A stretch of DNA of 41,819 bases, taken from NCBI GenBank assembly GCA_002726335.1, contig PBSR01000117.1, positions 1-41,819 of the forward strand, in the 5' to 3' direction. Below are positions 27,712 to 36,650 of the stretch, piece by piece. Numbering within the stretch: position 1 is the first letter of the stretch; every line of letters starts with the position of its first letter. A model generated the notes under the pieces. It had not been told where the DNA came from and ran no database searches. It saw nothing but the letters and a program-made list of their open reading frames with translations. The translations under genes and the position numbers were made by a program. The stretch comes from Gemmatimonadaceae bacterium (lineage in GTDB: Bacteria > Latescibacterota > UBA2968 > UBA8231).

Positions 27712-29193
27712 GTGCCAACCGTGAAACAACCCAACATCATCCTCTGCATGTGCGACCAGCTGCGCGCCTTCGAAACTGGCTGCTACGGCAACCAGGTGAT
27801 CCGGACTCCCAACATCGACCGGCTCGCTGCCCACAGCGTTCGCTTCGATGTCGCCGTCACGAGCAATCCGGTCTGTATGGCGGCCCGCTCCGGCGTCCTG
27901 TCCGGACAGCACAGTCGCACCTGTAACGGCCACCTGGAGAACGACTTCGTCGACACGGGCGGCAAGGGCTGGTCCGTGCTCGAGCCGGAGTTTCCCGAGC
28001 GTGAGCGGGGCGCCCATCTGCCGGGAACAACCCTCCCGGAGGCACTGAGTGCGGCCGGCTACCGATCCACCGCCATCGGCAAGTGGCACATCCGGCCGGC
28101 GCCCGAAGCCATCGGCTTCGACCACAGCGTTCTGCCTCTCAACAATCATCGTCACAGCCACCAGCAGTTCATGATCGACGGGGCCGACCCGGTCCCCGTC
28201 GACGGCTTCAGCGTCGAGCGTGAAATCGACAGGGTGGAAGAGTTTCTCACCAATGCCGCGGCCGCGCCCGACCCGTTCTTCCTCTACTACAACATCATGC
28301 CGCCGCACATGCCCCTCGGCGACATGCCCGGGACGTATCGCGACATGTACGCGCCGGAAGACGTGCCCCTCAGGCCCAACGTCGTACGTGACGGGCAGCT
28401 TCCGTCCTCGGAGGAGTGGTTCAGGATCTACCTCTGGGACTACGTCTACTATCACTACCGGGAGCCCCACACCCTCGAGCTACCCCCGGGATTTGATATC
28501 AGAACGCTGACGGCCCTCTACTACGGCGCCGTCACGTGGGTGGACGACATGGTGGGACGTATGATGGGCTCGCTGAAGGCCAGCGGGCTGGCCGACGACA
28601 CCATCGTCATCTTCACCTCCGACCACGGCGACAACCTTGGCAGCCATCACCAGTGGAACAAGGGTGTGCTGCTGGAGGAGTCGATTCGTATTCCCATGCT
28701 GTACCATTTCCCCGGAAGCTGGGCCGCCGCAGTGAATCGAGACCAGGTGGCATCCACCATCGACATCATGCCTACCATTATTGAGGCCTGCGGCCTGCCG
28801 CTGCCAGAGGATCTGCAGGGCCAGTCCCTGCTGCCCATCCTCTCCGGCAAGGGCACGGCCCTGGACCGCAGTTGGTCCTTCGTGGAAACGTCGGACAGCG
28901 GCGCCGGACAGAACCTGACCGAGATCGGCATCCGCACGCCAACCCACCTCTACGGCATGTGCCTCGACGGGCAGAGCCACCGGCTGGTCGATGCCGACTA
29001 CTGCTTCTACGACCTCGAGCGCGATCCTTACGAACTCGACAACCTGGCTGGCACCGATCGCGCCCCAGATCTCGAGGGCCAGTTGAGACAGCTACTGCTG
29101 AACTGGCACGGGCAGACCGGCTGGCTCACCGACCCCGATTGCGGGCCGGATCGTACGCACCGGTTCGACGAAGACGGCATGCCCCGCCAATGA
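27712..29193 (+). CDS. Type I sulfatase (alkaline phosphatase superfamily) with CxAxR motif, no signal peptide
   Basis: 493 residues from the GTG at 27712. The N-terminus PNIILCMCDQLR holds the first metal Asp (D15). The residue to be converted to formylglycine is C55 in NPVCMAARSG, where the usual CxPxR reads CMAAR. The C-terminal metal block is FTSDHGDNLGSHHQWNKG. Arylsulfatase-like enzymes remove sulfate esters from sugars. No signal peptide is visible, so it would act in the cytoplasm unless the true start is upstream. Its TGA overlaps the ATG of the GH38 gene (29190-29193), so desulfation and demannosylation of one oligosaccharide are probably coupled. No formylglycine-generating enzyme is in the window. 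The phosphonate hydrolase subgroup is an alternative. Confidence 0.88.
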   Translation: MPTVKQPNIILCMCDQLRAFETGCYGNQVIRTPNIDRLAAHSVRFDVAVTSNPVCMAARSGVLSGQHSRTCNGHLENDFVDTGGKGWSVLEPEFPERERGAHLPGTTLPEALSAAGYRSTAIGKWHIRPAPEAIGFDHSVLPLNNHRHSHQQFMIDGADPVPVDGFSVEREIDRVEEFLTNAAAAPDPFFLYYNIMPPHMPLGDMPGTYRDMYAPEDVPLRPNVVRDGQLPSSEEWFRIYLWDYVYYHYREPHTLELPPGFDIRTLTALYYGAVTWVDDMVGRMMGSLKASGLADDTIVIFTSDHGDNLGSHHQWNKGVLLEESIRIPMLYHFPGSWAAAVNRDQVASTIDIMPTIIEACGLPLPEDLQGQSLLPILSGKGTALDRSWSFVETSDSGAGQNLTEIGIRTPTHLYGMCLDGQSHRLVDADYCFYDLERDPYELDNLAGTDRAPDLEGQLRQLLLNWHGQTGWLTDPDCGPDRTHRFDEDGMPRQ

Positions 29194-32100
29194 CCGGGAA
29201 CCTGCGCCTCCTCAACATCGAGCCCACGATCTTCTTCGTCCGCCACGGTGAAGGGCTGCGGCAGCAGGTCCGTCTGACCGTGGGCAACTCCGGTGAGGCC
29301 GTGTCAGCTGCACTGACCATCCGCGCCGCCGGCGTGGACGAGTCCCTGAACCTGGACAGCGTCGGATCCGGCGAGACGGTGCACGAGATCCATGTGCCCG
29401 ACCTCCGAACACCGGCGGAGCTGACCTTCGGTCTGCACGTGGCCGGCGAGCCGCAGGATGAGAGGACCGTCGCCTGGCAACCGCAGAAGCACTGGGAGAT
29501 CCACATCGTCCACTTCTCCCATCACGACATGGGCTACAGCGACATGCCGGCGGACCTGCTCGTCGAACACACCGGGTTCATGGACGACGTACTCGGCTTC
29601 TGCGAAGAGACCGCCCACTGGCCCGAGGACACCAGGTTCCGCTACCTGGTCGAGGCCGCCTGGTCGTTGCTGCCCTTCGTCGAGAATCGCCCGAAGGAAG
29701 CGGTGGAGCGCCTGGCCCACTTCGTCCGCCAGGGGCAGATCGAGATCGGCGCCCTGTACGGCAACCAGATCCAGGAGTTGTGCGGCCACGAAGAGATGGT
29801 CCGCCTGCTGTACCCGTCCTTCCGACTCAAGCGGGAGCTGGGCATCGAAATCACCTCGGCCCAGCACAACGACATCCCCGGGTTTTCGTGGGGTATGGCC
29901 AGCACCCTGGCCGGGGCGGGAATTAAGTACTTCTTCGCCGCCCTTCCCGCGTGGTACTTCGTCGACGTCCACCCGTGCTGGGATGAGGAGGATGTACTGC
30001 CCATCCATCGTCCTGGCGCCCACCGGTGGGAAGGACCGGATGGCCAGTCGGTCCTCTACTGGCACGATCCGTTCGATGAAGACATCTGGACGCCGACCAG
30101 TTATCAGCACGCTCTGCGCGAGTTGCCGGGGTTCCTCAGAGGTCTCGAGGACAAAGGCTACGCCTACGACATGGTCTACCGTCCCCTGGTGAGCGGCGTG
30201 CGGGACAACTCTCCGCCCACGTTGCGCTTCGCCCACATTGCCCGCGAGTGGAACAGCCACTGGGCCTATCCGCGGCTGATCACAGCCAATCCGACACAGT
30301 TCTTCGAGCGCTTTGAACAGCGATTCGGCGATCAGCTGCAGACGCTGCGCGGCGACCTGCCGGGCACGGACTACCCCGTGTGTGCCACCTGCACACCGAA
30401 GGAGACGGGACTCAACCGCAACACACACGATGCCCTCGTGGCGGCCGAGCAACTGGCGACCATCGCCGCCCTCACGGTGGACGACTACCAGCATCCCAGA
30501 GATGCTCTCGACGAAGCCTACCGGCAGGTCCTCAACTACGACGAACACTGCTGGGGGATGTGGAGCCCCGGTGGCCCGGCGCAGGCGGGCTGCTGGAGCG
30601 AGAAAAGTGGCTTCGCCTATCGCGCGGCGGCGCTGACCCATGACCTGACCCTCAAGGCAGGCAACCGGATCGTGGACCAGATCGAGTTGCCGGACGAGGG
30701 CTACACCGTGACCGTCTTTAATCCCCTCTCGTGGGAGCGGACCGACGTGGTGCGGGCGTCACTGCGCACCTGGCAGCCCCACGGCACCCCCATGCACGTC
30801 GTTCCGCCGGAGAATGAGGACGAAGGCCACCGTCTCGTCCTCGGTGGCGCCATCGGTCGGGCGATCGTCGACCTGCCCCAGGAGGTCGTGGACAACCCCT
30901 TCGAATTGGTCGAGTTGGACACAGGCCGGCGGCTCCCCTGTCAGATCGTGCGAACCACGGACCCGCAGGCCGCCGTGCCCTGGGCGGCGGAAGGTGTCGC
31001 CACAGGTGATATGACGGAACTCGTCTTTGTCGCCGAAGCGCTGCCGCCCATGGGCTACAGGACGTACAGCATCGTACCCTGCGACGAGTGGACGCGTTAT
31101 GACGAGTCAGCCGCCACCGATGGCGTGCTCGAGAACCGGTTCTTCCGCTTGGAGATGGACCCCGAGCGAGGCGTCATCCGCAGTCTCTACGACAGAGACC
31201 TCGGGCGTGAGCTCATCGACGCCGAGGCCCCCCATGGATTCGGGCAGCTCATCATCCGCGACTGCGGCTCCGGCGAGGAGGAGCTCGGCCGTCCCCGGGG
31301 AGTATCACTGGTGCAGGACGGTCCGCTCTTCTCGACGATCCAGCTGCAGGCCGAAGCCTCCTGCTGTCCGCGTGTGACGGTGGAGATCACCCTCTATCAC
31401 ACGCTCAAGCGCGTCGACTTCAACGCCCGCATTCTGCGCGACTCGACGCCCACGAGGGAGGTCTTCTTCGCCTTCCCCTTCCAGGTGGCAGAGCCGCGCT
31501 TCCACTTTGAAGCACCCAACGCCGTGATCGAGCCGATCCAGGACCAGCTGCCCGGATCCAACACCGACTACCATGCCGTCCAGCACTGGGCCCACGTGGG
31601 CAATGACGACTGGGGTGTGACCTGGAGCCCGGTGGACGCCCCCATGGCGGAGTTCGGCGGCCTGTGGCCCGGCTACGTGTCCAGCGCCCATCACCAGGCT
31701 CGCGGCCCTGGCGATGGCCACGCGTTCCTGCAACCGGGCGAACTGACCCGGGCACACATCTACTCCCTCGTCAGCTACAACAACTTCAACACCAACTTCG
31801 TCAACTCCCACGCCTGTGAATACCTGGTGCGCTACTGCTTCACGGCGGGCGCCGGGGACTGGCGCGATGCGGCCGCCCGGCACTTCGGCTGGGACGTGGC
31901 CAACCCGCCCCTGACGGTCTGGATGGATGGATCGCAGCAGGGCGGCTCCCTGCCGACGTCAGCTTCGTTCTGTGAGGTCGATGCCGCCAACGTCATGGTG
32001 CTCGCCTTCAAGAGAGCGGAAGACGGCAGGGGACACATCCTGCGCCTGGCCGAGACGGATGGGAGAGAGACGGTGGTGACCGTGAACCTGCCGTTTCTGG

Positions 32101-32222
32101 CGTTTCAGCAGGTGCTGGAGACGAATCTCGTGGAGGAAGATCAGCGCGAGCTGCCCGGAGGTGAGCATTCGGTGACGGTTTCGATCAGAGCTTTTGCGGT
32201 CACCACGCTCCGGCTGCAGTAG
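29190..32222 (+). CDS. Alpha-mannosidase-like glycoside hydrolase, GH38 family
   Basis: 1010 residues from the ATG at 29190, which overlaps the sulfatase stop; the frame open upstream to 28872 runs inside the sulfatase gene. After an N-terminal beta region (1-~95) comes the GH38 catalytic domain with the zinc-binding block SHHDMGYSD (H111, H112, D113) and the predicted nucleophile D228 in QHNDIPGFSW. The usual HxDxGW of GH38 is altered to HHDMGY. The C-terminal ~550 residues match the beta-sandwich domains of the family (FNPLSWERTDVV, ENRFFRLEMDPERGVIRSLYD, TLKRVDFNARI). There is no signal peptide. The likely reaction is retaining hydrolysis of terminal alpha-linked mannose, possibly after desulfation by the upstream enzyme; the substrate is uncertain. 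Confidence 0.9.
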   Translation: MTGNLRLLNIEPTIFFVRHGEGLRQQVRLTVGNSGEAVSAALTIRAAGVDESLNLDSVGSGETVHEIHVPDLRTPAELTFGLHVAGEPQDERTVAWQPQKHWEIHIVHFSHHDMGYSDMPADLLVEHTGFMDDVLGFCEETAHWPEDTRFRYLVEAAWSLLPFVENRPKEAVERLAHFVRQGQIEIGALYGNQIQELCGHEEMVRLLYPSFRLKRELGIEITSAQHNDIPGFSWGMASTLAGAGIKYFFAALPAWYFVDVHPCWDEEDVLPIHRPGAHRWEGPDGQSVLYWHDPFDEDIWTPTSYQHALRELPGFLRGLEDKGYAYDMVYRPLVSGVRDNSPPTLRFAHIAREWNSHWAYPRLITANPTQFFERFEQRFGDQLQTLRGDLPGTDYPVCATCTPKETGLNRNTHDALVAAEQLATIAALTVDDYQHPRDALDEAYRQVLNYDEHCWGMWSPGGPAQAGCWSEKSGFAYRAAALTHDLTLKAGNRIVDQIELPDEGYTVTVFNPLSWERTDVVRASLRTWQPHGTPMHVVPPENEDEGHRLVLGGAIGRAIVDLPQEVVDNPFELVELDTGRRLPCQIVRTTDPQAAVPWAAEGVATGDMTELVFVAEALPPMGYRTYSIVPCDEWTRYDESAATDGVLENRFFRLEMDPERGVIRSLYDRDLGRELIDAEAPHGFGQLIIRDCGSGEEELGRPRGVSLVQDGPLFSTIQLQAEASCCPRVTVEITLYHTLKRVDFNARILRDSTPTREVFFAFPFQVAEPRFHFEAPNAVIEPIQDQLPGSNTDYHAVQHWAHVGNDDWGVTWSPVDAPMAEFGGLWPGYVSSAHHQARGPGDGHAFLQPGELTRAHIYSLVSYNNFNTNFVNSHACEYLVRYCFTAGAGDWRDAAARHFGWDVANPPLTVWMDGSQQGGSLPTSASFCEVDAANVMVLAFKRAEDGRGHILRLAETDGRETVVTVNLPFLAFQQVLETNLVEEDQRELPGGEHSVTVSIRAFAVTTLRLQ

Positions 32223-32346
32223 GGCGGGTCGGTCCCGCGTACACACGCTGGACGTTGCCGCCCTCCAGTCCGGCGGGCTATGTTTCTGACACGGTGCCCG
32301 GCGATCCGGCAACAACAGTACCCGCCGACCCGCGGAGAGCGTGGCG

Positions 32347-34335
32347 ATGCGAAACCCAGTTCCCCAGCTGATTCTCCTTCTGAGCTTGTCCCTGGTAGCC
32401 GAGGCGCAGGTGGAACGCCTCGTCATCGGTCAGGGCGGCCTGGATTGGCGCGAAGCCAGCCAGGACTTGCTTGGCCTGACTGACTCGGTCGCCGTCGGCA
32501 GTCTACAACCAGTTGAGCTGGATCCTTCGGTTAATATTGCGGTAGGTCCGCCAACCGGGAAGGGCCAGAGCACCAACATATTGGGCTACATATGGGGCTC
32601 CGATAGCCGTTCCACCTCTATCGGGGGGGCCTCGTCCCAGATGCCACCACCTGCCTCTGTGGAGGACAAAACGCCCTGGGTGTACGGTAGTTGGGGCTCC
32701 GCCAACGCCATCGATGGGGACGTGAGCCAACCGACCCATAGCTGGGTCGTGAATGGATACACCTTCGATCTGGGTCTTGCCGTGCCCCTGAACAGAGTGG
32801 TGTTCTTTCCACCGGAAAGAGGACGGGGTGCTGCGGGGCCCTATCTGGGTCTTCTGTTCCGGGATCTGTATCCCCGGCAATACGTCATCTCGGGCTCGCT
32901 CAGCCCACAGGAGTTTCTCTCCTCGGACCCCAGCGGCGATTTCGACGAGGTGCTGAGCAGTGACTTCAGCCATGACGAGCAGGTCGCCGACGCGCGTTTC
33001 TCTACCCGCTTTCTGCGTTTTGCCCGCGTGCGGTTCCCCACGGAAGGCTTCATCGCCGAGGTCGAGTTCTACGGCGAGGGCTTCCTGCCCGAAACCCGCT
33101 ACACCTCGCGGCTTCTGGACATGGGCGAGCCGGTCAATTTCGGACGTCTGCTATACGACTTCGATGTCTACCGCAGCGCCGGTCCGGGCGTCGAGCCGGT
33201 GCTCGCACCCGACGCTCCGGTGCAGATCGCCGTAGAGATGCGAACGGGTCACGACGACTCGCCGCTGGTCTACCACGTCTTCGATGAACTGCGACGAGAA
33301 GACGTGGTCGAATTCGAGGACTGGGACCGGGCGCCGAGGAAGATCGACCAGGGATTTCCTGGGCAGAAGGGCTCGGTACAGGACGACCTGGCCAACTGGA
33401 GCTTCTGGTCAGTGCCGCACCACACCTCAGGTGAAGGAATCCGGGTGCCCGACGGGCGGCGGTTCATTCAGTTGAGAGTCTCTATCACCAGCGAGGAGGT
33501 TTTTGCCTTCGGGCGACTCAACTCCCTGGCGGTTGAATTCTCGCCGCTGCTGGCCAACCCCATCGTCGGTGAGGTAGCGCGGAGGGATGATCCTCACCCC
33601 ACCGGCGGGGTGGTCGAAGTGCCTTTGGGCCAACCGGTGACGCTGACCTACGACGTACGGGCTGATTTTCCTTCAGACGCACAGACCGGCTTTGACGCGA
33701 TTCGGCTACAGACACCCGAGGCGGTAGACTTCCAGCGTCTTGAGATGGGCGACCCCCTCGCCATCGTCGCGCCGGACAGTGTGACGGTGGACGACCAGGA
33801 GCTGGTGGTCCACTTCCCGTCGCATCCCGTGAGCCGGGCCTCGAACCAGCCCGTTCGGCTGACCTTCGCGACACAGGTGTTCAACTACAGCACCCTGTTC
33901 GAAGGTGAGGTGTTCCAGATCGGCGGCGAGAACCTGCCGCAGTCGATCGACGGCGGCGACGCCACCCCGTTGGTGTCCACGGACGCTCTGCAGGTCTTTG
34001 CGCCGGTGCAGCGGCTGGAGGTGTTGGCCGGCGTCGATCTGGGTGCACGCGTGTTGACACCGAACGGCGACGGCGTGCACGATGAACTGGCGGTGTCGTT
34101 CGCGCTGCAGGGGATCGAGGCCGCGTCGGTGGACGTGTCGATCTACGACCTGGGGGGCCGACTGGTTCGCCGGTTGGTGGACGGCGAGACCCGGAGCGAG
34201 GGCCGGAATCGGGACGTATGGGACGGGATGGGGGACGGGGGGTTGGTGGCGCCAGGCCTGTACCTGGCGCGGGTGTCAGTGGACACCGATCTGGGAGTCT
34301 TCGAGCAGACCCGCAGCCTGGCTGTGGTGTATTGA
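32347..34335 (+). CDS. Secreted protein with F5/8C-like region and CHU_C/FlgD-like C-terminal domain
   Basis: 662 residues from the ATG at 32347, nine bases after GGAG; a GTG six bases earlier is possible. The signal peptide is LILLLSLSLVAEAQ. The N-terminal part (SWGSANAIDGDVSQPTHSWVV, FDLGLAVPLNRVVFFPP, RFLRFARVRF) resembles a discoidin/F5-8C carbohydrate-binding domain. Beta-rich modules follow, and the last ~80 residues (LTPNGDGVHDEL, SIYDLGGRLVRRL, GLVAPGLYLARV) form a FlgD/gliding-motility-type Ig domain. No catalytic motif was found. It probably sits at the cell surface or is released. It follows the mannosidase gene with a 124-base gap and ends ten bases from the convergent esterase gene. 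Confidence 0.82.
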   Translation: MRNPVPQLILLLSLSLVAEAQVERLVIGQGGLDWREASQDLLGLTDSVAVGSLQPVELDPSVNIAVGPPTGKGQSTNILGYIWGSDSRSTSIGGASSQMPPPASVEDKTPWVYGSWGSANAIDGDVSQPTHSWVVNGYTFDLGLAVPLNRVVFFPPERGRGAAGPYLGLLFRDLYPRQYVISGSLSPQEFLSSDPSGDFDEVLSSDFSHDEQVADARFSTRFLRFARVRFPTEGFIAEVEFYGEGFLPETRYTSRLLDMGEPVNFGRLLYDFDVYRSAGPGVEPVLAPDAPVQIAVEMRTGHDDSPLVYHVFDELRREDVVEFEDWDRAPRKIDQGFPGQKGSVQDDLANWSFWSVPHHTSGEGIRVPDGRRFIQLRVSITSEEVFAFGRLNSLAVEFSPLLANPIVGEVARRDDPHPTGGVVEVPLGQPVTLTYDVRADFPSDAQTGFDAIRLQTPEAVDFQRLEMGDPLAIVAPDSVTVDDQELVVHFPSHPVSRASNQPVRLTFATQVFNYSTLFEGEVFQIGGENLPQSIDGGDATPLVSTDALQVFAPVQRLEVLAGVDLGARVLTPNGDGVHDELAVSFALQGIEAASVDVSIYDLGGRLVRRLVDGETRSEGRNRDVWDGMGDGGLVAPGLYLARVSVDTDLGVFEQTRSLAVVY

Positions 34336-34345
34336 CGGCAGGCGG

Positions 34346-35395
34346 CTAGACTGTCTCCGGCGAGAAGTGTGGCTGGAGATTGGACGCGAAGTGCTGGAAG
34401 CCTTCGTCATTCGGATGGATGCCGTCGGCGAAGAGGCCGGGGACATGGGGCACGAGAGTCGAGCCGTCGATGACAGTGGCCAACGGCGCCGCCGCCTCTC
34501 CGATCGCCGCTGAGAACTGAGGCAGTGTGCCGCCCGCCTTGATGTCACCGCCATTGGCGCGCCAGATCGGCGTCAGCAGGTAGATTCGGGCTGACCGGGC
34601 AACCGTCGTCGTCAACCGTGTCAGATACCGCCGGACCGTGCTGGCGATCTGCGCGCGTGTCGTGTCGCGACTCCAGTCGTTCGTACCGTACGCCACGGTG
34701 ACGATGTCAGGCTCATACGGGAGTTCGTCATCGAGAGCGTCGAGATCGAAGATGTGGCCGCCCACACCCAGGTTGAGGAATTCCAGACCCAGGTCGCGTG
34801 CCAGTTGCACCGGGTAGGCTGCCGCCGGGCCCCGTGCGTCCATGCCCTGGGTGATCGAATCCCCGAGGGCGAGGTATCTCTTCCTTGATCTCTCGTGAGG
34901 TATCGTCCGTGACCCTTTTTCTACATCGATCGCGTCGAGTTCGACGATCGCGCTCTGCGGAAACGTGACCGTGATCTGACGTGTTGCTCGAGTGTCGCAG
35001 TCGACGAGTCGCAGGTTCTGCGCTTCCTCACTCGTGTCGAGGCGTATCGCCGTCGATGCCCGTCCGTCCACCTCCACATCGAATCCCGCGTAGGTGCGTG
35101 GACCGGTGAGGATACGGCCGCGCAGATCCAGGCTCCGCGTGTCGGAGCACAGGTTCAGCTGGATGCCCGCCGGGCAACGAGAACGGATCGCCCACCCTTC
35201 GTTGGTCTCCTGGTAGTAGGCGATCTGCTTCGCCGTATGACGATGCAGCAACAAGCCCGATCCGGTCTGCTCCGTGCGCAGACAGCCGCTCAGGAAAGCG
35301 TGAAAGTCTGCCCTGTCGAGCAGATTCGTTTGATCCGGGAAGTCAGCAGGCAGGTTGTGGCTCACAGATTGACCATTTCGGCATTTGTGGCTCAT
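34346..35395 (-). CDS. SGNH/GDSL-family hydrolase (probable carbohydrate esterase)
   Basis: 349 residues. The N-terminal ~165 residues are a beta-rich region typical of carbohydrate esterases with a jelly-roll front domain. The SGNH core follows: LALGDSITQG with S180, NLGVGGHIFD (Gly block), YGTNDW (Asn block) and DGIHPND (catalytic Asp and His). Such enzymes remove acetyl or other ester groups from polysaccharides. No signal peptide is seen. The ATG at 35395 lies inside an inverted repeat, and an in-frame GTG at 35365 is a possible later start, so the N-terminus is uncertain. It lies 49 bases downstream of the Fic gene on the same strand. Confidence 0.88.
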   Translation of the reverse strand: MSHKCRNGQSVSHNLPADFPDQTNLLDRADFHAFLSGCLRTEQTGSGLLLHRHTAKQIAYYQETNEGWAIRSRCPAGIQLNLCSDTRSLDLRGRILTGPRTYAGFDVEVDGRASTAIRLDTSEEAQNLRLVDCDTRATRQITVTFPQSAIVELDAIDVEKGSRTIPHERSRKRYLALGDSITQGMDARGPAAAYPVQLARDLGLEFLNLGVGGHIFDLDALDDELPYEPDIVTVAYGTNDWSRDTTRAQIASTVRRYLTRLTTTVARSARIYLLTPIWRANGGDIKAGGTLPQFSAAIGEAAAPLATVIDGSTLVPHVPGLFADGIHPNDEGFQHFASNLQPHFSPETV

Positions 35396-35415
35396 GAATC
35401 TTCATTTATGAGCCA
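35388..35415. promoter_or_regulatory. Inverted repeat with TGGCTCAT half-sites at the Fic / SGNH junction
   Basis: TGGCTCAT (35388-35395) and ATGAGCCA (35408-35415) are perfect 8-base arms around a 12-base AT-rich spacer. Related half-sites, tggctcac at 35358-35365 and atgagcct at 35437-35444, lie on either side, the latter overlapping the end of the Fic gene region. The arrangement looks like a multi-site operator rather than a terminator, since there is no T-tract. Confidence 0.5.
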
Positions 35416-35444
35416 TAAATGTTCTATTGTCGCGTAGATGAGCC

Positions 35445-36575
35445 TCAAAAGACGCTCCTGCCCTCCGCCACGTTCAGCAACTGCGGAAACGCGAAAATCC
35501 CCGGGCGCCGTCCCCTGCCTTCACGGACCGTCCGTAGCAATGGTGCATCCCCTCCCCTGAGCAGAGCCAGAATCCGGGTCGCCGTGGGCCTCGGAATGCG
35601 AGCACCCCTGACGAAGTCCGGCCCCTTGAAGATGGGCGTCATGAACATGAAATCGACGGCACGAATCGCATGTTGCGAATGCGTCAGCCCGATCACCTGC
35701 TCCTTGATGCTCTCGTAGAGATCCAGAATCGCCCGGGCTTTGCTCTCGTTCTCCACGGCCTGCAGTCTCAGTCCCTCGAGAAAGAACGTGCACCAGCTGG
35801 TCCAATCTCCCGTGGCCGAAACGTCGCGGAGGCGATTGACATACGTCTCCCGGTTGGCCTCAAGGTACTCGCTCATATAGAAGTCAGGACTGGTCAGCAG
35901 TCGCCGTTCGTACAGATACAGCGGTACCAGCATCCTCCCGAGTCTCCCGTTGCCATCCATGAACGGGTGCAGCGCTTCGAACTCCACGTGGATGATCGCA
36001 AGCTGCACGAGGCGATCGGCCTGCTTGTTGTCCAGCAAGAACGCCTCCCAGCGATCCATACCCGCCTGCAGATGCTCGGGCGCCACCGAGACGAAGCTCG
36101 CATCCTCGATCGTGCACCCACGCGGGCCAATCCAGTTCTGTTCGGTTCGGTAGTTCCCCGGACTCTTGTCACGTCCCCGCACCCCCTGCATCAGAATCGA
36201 GTGTGCCTGTCGTAGCAGATGTTGTGAGAGCCGTCGCTGGTCCAACTCGCCGACCAGCATCCGCATGGCGTGGCGGTAATTCACAATCTCCTCAATGTCA
36301 CCACGCTTTGGATCCGTCATCCCTTCCGGTTCGCCACCCGCTTCCACCTCCAGAACCTCGCCCATCGTGGCCACAGTGCCCTCGATTCGGGACGAAAGAA
36401 CAGCCTCCTGCGTCGTTAGTGGTGATAGCAATACGGCAGCATTGGGGATGGCGGAGAGAAGCCCGTCATATCGTGCAAGCGCACTGCTGGCGGGTCCGAT
36501 GAATGGGATGACCCGTTCCCACTCCAGGGATTCAGGCGGAAACGACCCCAGATGATATGAGACAGGCTTGGTCAT
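35445..36575 (-). CDS. Fic-family protein with N-terminal inhibitory motif
   Basis: 376 residues from the ATG at 36575, where the family N-terminus MTKPVSYHLGSFPP begins; a TTG extension to 36650 is less likely. The Fic_N region (SLEWERVIPFIGPASSALARYDGLL) contains the alpha-inhibitory motif SSRIEGT, placing it among Fic proteins that are self-inhibited from their N-terminus. The active-site loop is HPFMDGNGRLGR, a full canonical Fic motif (H203). The C-terminal ~90 residues are helical with a winged-helix-like end (PTATRILALLRGGDAPLLRTV). It probably transfers AMP to target proteins. No separate antitoxin is needed or seen. It lies between the heparinase-like gene (stop at 36651, same strand) and the SGNH gene. 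Confidence 0.92.
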   Translation of the reverse strand: MTKPVSYHLGSFPPESLEWERVIPFIGPASSALARYDGLLSAIPNAAVLLSPLTTQEAVLSSRIEGTVATMGEVLEVEAGGEPEGMTDPKRGDIEEIVNYRHAMRMLVGELDQRRLSQHLLRQAHSILMQGVRGRDKSPGNYRTEQNWIGPRGCTIEDASFVSVAPEHLQAGMDRWEAFLLDNKQADRLVQLAIIHVEFEALHPFMDGNGRLGRMLVPLYLYERRLLTSPDFYMSEYLEANRETYVNRLRDVSATGDWTSWCTFFLEGLRLQAVENESKARAILDLYESIKEQVIGLTHSQHAIRAVDFMFMTPIFKGPDFVRGARIPRPTATRILALLRGGDAPLLRTVREGRGRRPGIFAFPQLLNVAEGRSVF

Positions 36576-36650
36576 ACGCTGGAAGGTAGGCTCAGGGATC
36601 GGATGTTGGCGAGTGCCCTGCATCGCACCCATGCTGTAGCCAGCCGACAA

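Noticed and set aside
28872..29189. N-terminal extension of the GH38 protein
   Set aside because: It lies over the end of the sulfatase gene, is Arg-rich, and the ATG at 29190 forms the usual ATGA overlap.
32223..32260. Hairpin GCGGG-TCGGT-CCCGC after the GH38 gene as a terminator
   Set aside because: The stem is only five base pairs with no T-tract, too weak to call.
35445..36650. Fic gene with a toxin-antitoxin partner
   Set aside because: No small antitoxin gene flanks it; the inhibitory motif is within the Fic protein itself.
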